Positions 63,301 to 64,000 of a stretch of 64,000 bases of DNA are shown in pieces. The translations under genes were made by a program, and so were the position numbers. The stretch comes from Gremmenia infestans (taxonomy: Eukaryota > Ascomycota > Leotiomycetes > Helotiales > Hamatocanthoscyphaceae), in assembly GCA_032629725.1 (NCBI GenBank), contig JAFEVB010000037.1, positions 62,001 through 126,000 on the forward strand. The letters are read 5' to 3'. Positions within the stretch are counted from its first letter, which is position 1. Each line of letters opens with the position of its first letter. The notes beneath the pieces are model-generated. The model saw nothing but the letters and a program-made list of their open reading frames with translations, was not told where the DNA came from and did not search any database.

Positions 63301-64000
63301 TAGACATGCTGAAAGCACATAAAAAGGGCATCAGAAGAGCTGCCAACAACACTTTCGGTTTCATTGCCAAGGCCATCGGTCCTCAGGATGTACTTGCTAC
63401 ATTGCTCAACAATCTTCGCGTTCAAGAAAGACAGTCTCGCGTGTGCACGGCCGTCGCTATAGGAATTGTGGCCGAGACGTGCGCGCCTTTCACCGTCCTT
63501 CCTGCTCTTATGAACGAATACAGAGTACCCGAACTGAACGTCCAGAATGGTGTTCTCAAGTCACTCTCTTTCCTCTTTGAGTATATTGGTGAAATGGCTA
63601 AAGATTATGTCTACGCGGTGACGCCTTTGCTCGAGGATGCTCTCATCGACAGAGACCAAGTACATAGGCAAACAGCCGCCTCGGTTGTCAAGCATGTAGC
63701 ACTAGGTGTCGTTGGACTTGGGTGTGAAGACGCCATGCTCCATCTCCTTAATCTCCTCTACCCCAACCTTTTCGAAACCAGTCCCCACGTCATCGACCGT
63801 ATTATCGAGGCCATTGATGCCATTAGAATGGCTGTTGGACCTGGTCTCACCATGAATTATGTCTGGGCTGGACTCTTCCATCCAGCACGGAAAGTCAGAC
63901 AACCTTACTGGGTAAGTTATCATTCCATAATCCTTTCATTGCAAATCAAATGCTAACAACTTTTCAGAGACTTTATAACGATTGCTACGTCCAATCGGCT
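60336..64000 (+). CDS. HSH155: U2 snRNP splicing factor 3B subunit 1 (Hsh155/SF3B1), 3' partial
   Basis: Exon 1 60336-63911 and, after a 56-nt intron (branch GCTAAC, acceptor TTTTCAG), the start of exon 2 from 63968 to the window edge (RLYNDCYVQSA), about 1,203 residues so far. The ATG at 60336 (MSDADFETIRKLQAER) is the conserved start. The N-terminal 350 residues are disordered and carry the U2AF-ligand-type repeats KQRWDIG, RSRWDQTP and RSRWDQAP, then ELDMMLPTEGYKILEPPPGY. A HEAT-repeat solenoid follows (NDDQTKVRTVTSLAIAALAE, ANYYTSQIMEILLREF, SPDEEMKKVVLKV). It clamps the branch-site/U2 duplex during spliceosome assembly. Lys626 in QTKVR corresponds, as I recall, to human Lys700, and is conserved. 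Confidence 0.97.

Overview
This is a 64-kb piece of a nuclear fungal genome. Genes are intron-rich on both strands. Introns are mostly 46-140 nt, with GT(A/R)AGT-type donors, CTRAC/CTAAC branch sites and short polypyrimidine-AG acceptors. Every recognisable product is a eukaryotic or fungal protein. The gene set (YVC1 channel, vezatin/Inp2-like protein, a divergent NDR kinase, a conserved fungal protein of unknown function) points to a filamentous ascomycete (Pezizomycotina). A placement in Leotiomycetes is only an impression. I found no CRISPR array, bacterial-style operon, rRNA, tRNA, transposase or reverse transcriptase.

Layout. 0-6 kb: 5'-truncated NDR-type AGC kinase, PKR1 (V-ATPase assembly), SMD1 (splicing), MTQ2 (eRF1 methyltransferase) and SDH assembly factor 3. 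6-9 kb: a small Cys-containing orphan and a TauD-like Fe(II)/2-oxoglutarate dioxygenase. 9-17 kb: a DHR2-like DEAH helicase, a GTPBP1-like translational GTPase and the t-SNARE SEC9. 17-23 kb: the ten-exon YVC1 vacuolar cation channel and EMC6. 23-29 kb: a conserved protein of unknown function, a 2.5-kb gene-free stretch and the vezatin/Inp2-like protein. 30-39 kb: beta-ureidopropionase (PYD3 type), UMP kinase with an N-terminal membrane anchor (URA6), eIF3m, an FAD phenol-hydroxylase-like monooxygenase and dihydropyrimidinase (PYD2). 39-46 kb: a secreted six-hairpin glycosidase and APC2. 46-52 kb: a 2.5-kb gene-free stretch, a RING E3 ligase and a microsatellite-bearing spacer. 52-64 kb: a small membrane orphan, an APH-fold kinase, DIP2/UTP12, ARC35 and 5' HSH155 (SF3B1), which runs off the right edge.

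Functionally most of the window is housekeeping: RNA processing and ribosome biogenesis (SMD1, DHR2, DIP2, HSH155), translation (MTQ2, eIF3m, GTPBP1-like), membrane traffic and ion homeostasis (PKR1, SEC9, YVC1, EMC6), cell cycle (APC2) and actin (ARC35). The most system-like part is 30.1-39.3 kb. There two consecutive enzymes of reductive pyrimidine catabolism (PYD2 and PYD3) lie on the same strand around a UMP kinase and a flavin monooxygenase. Splice sites were placed by reading donor/acceptor signals, checking that reading phase is kept, and recalling the expected family sequence. They have not been checked against transcripts.
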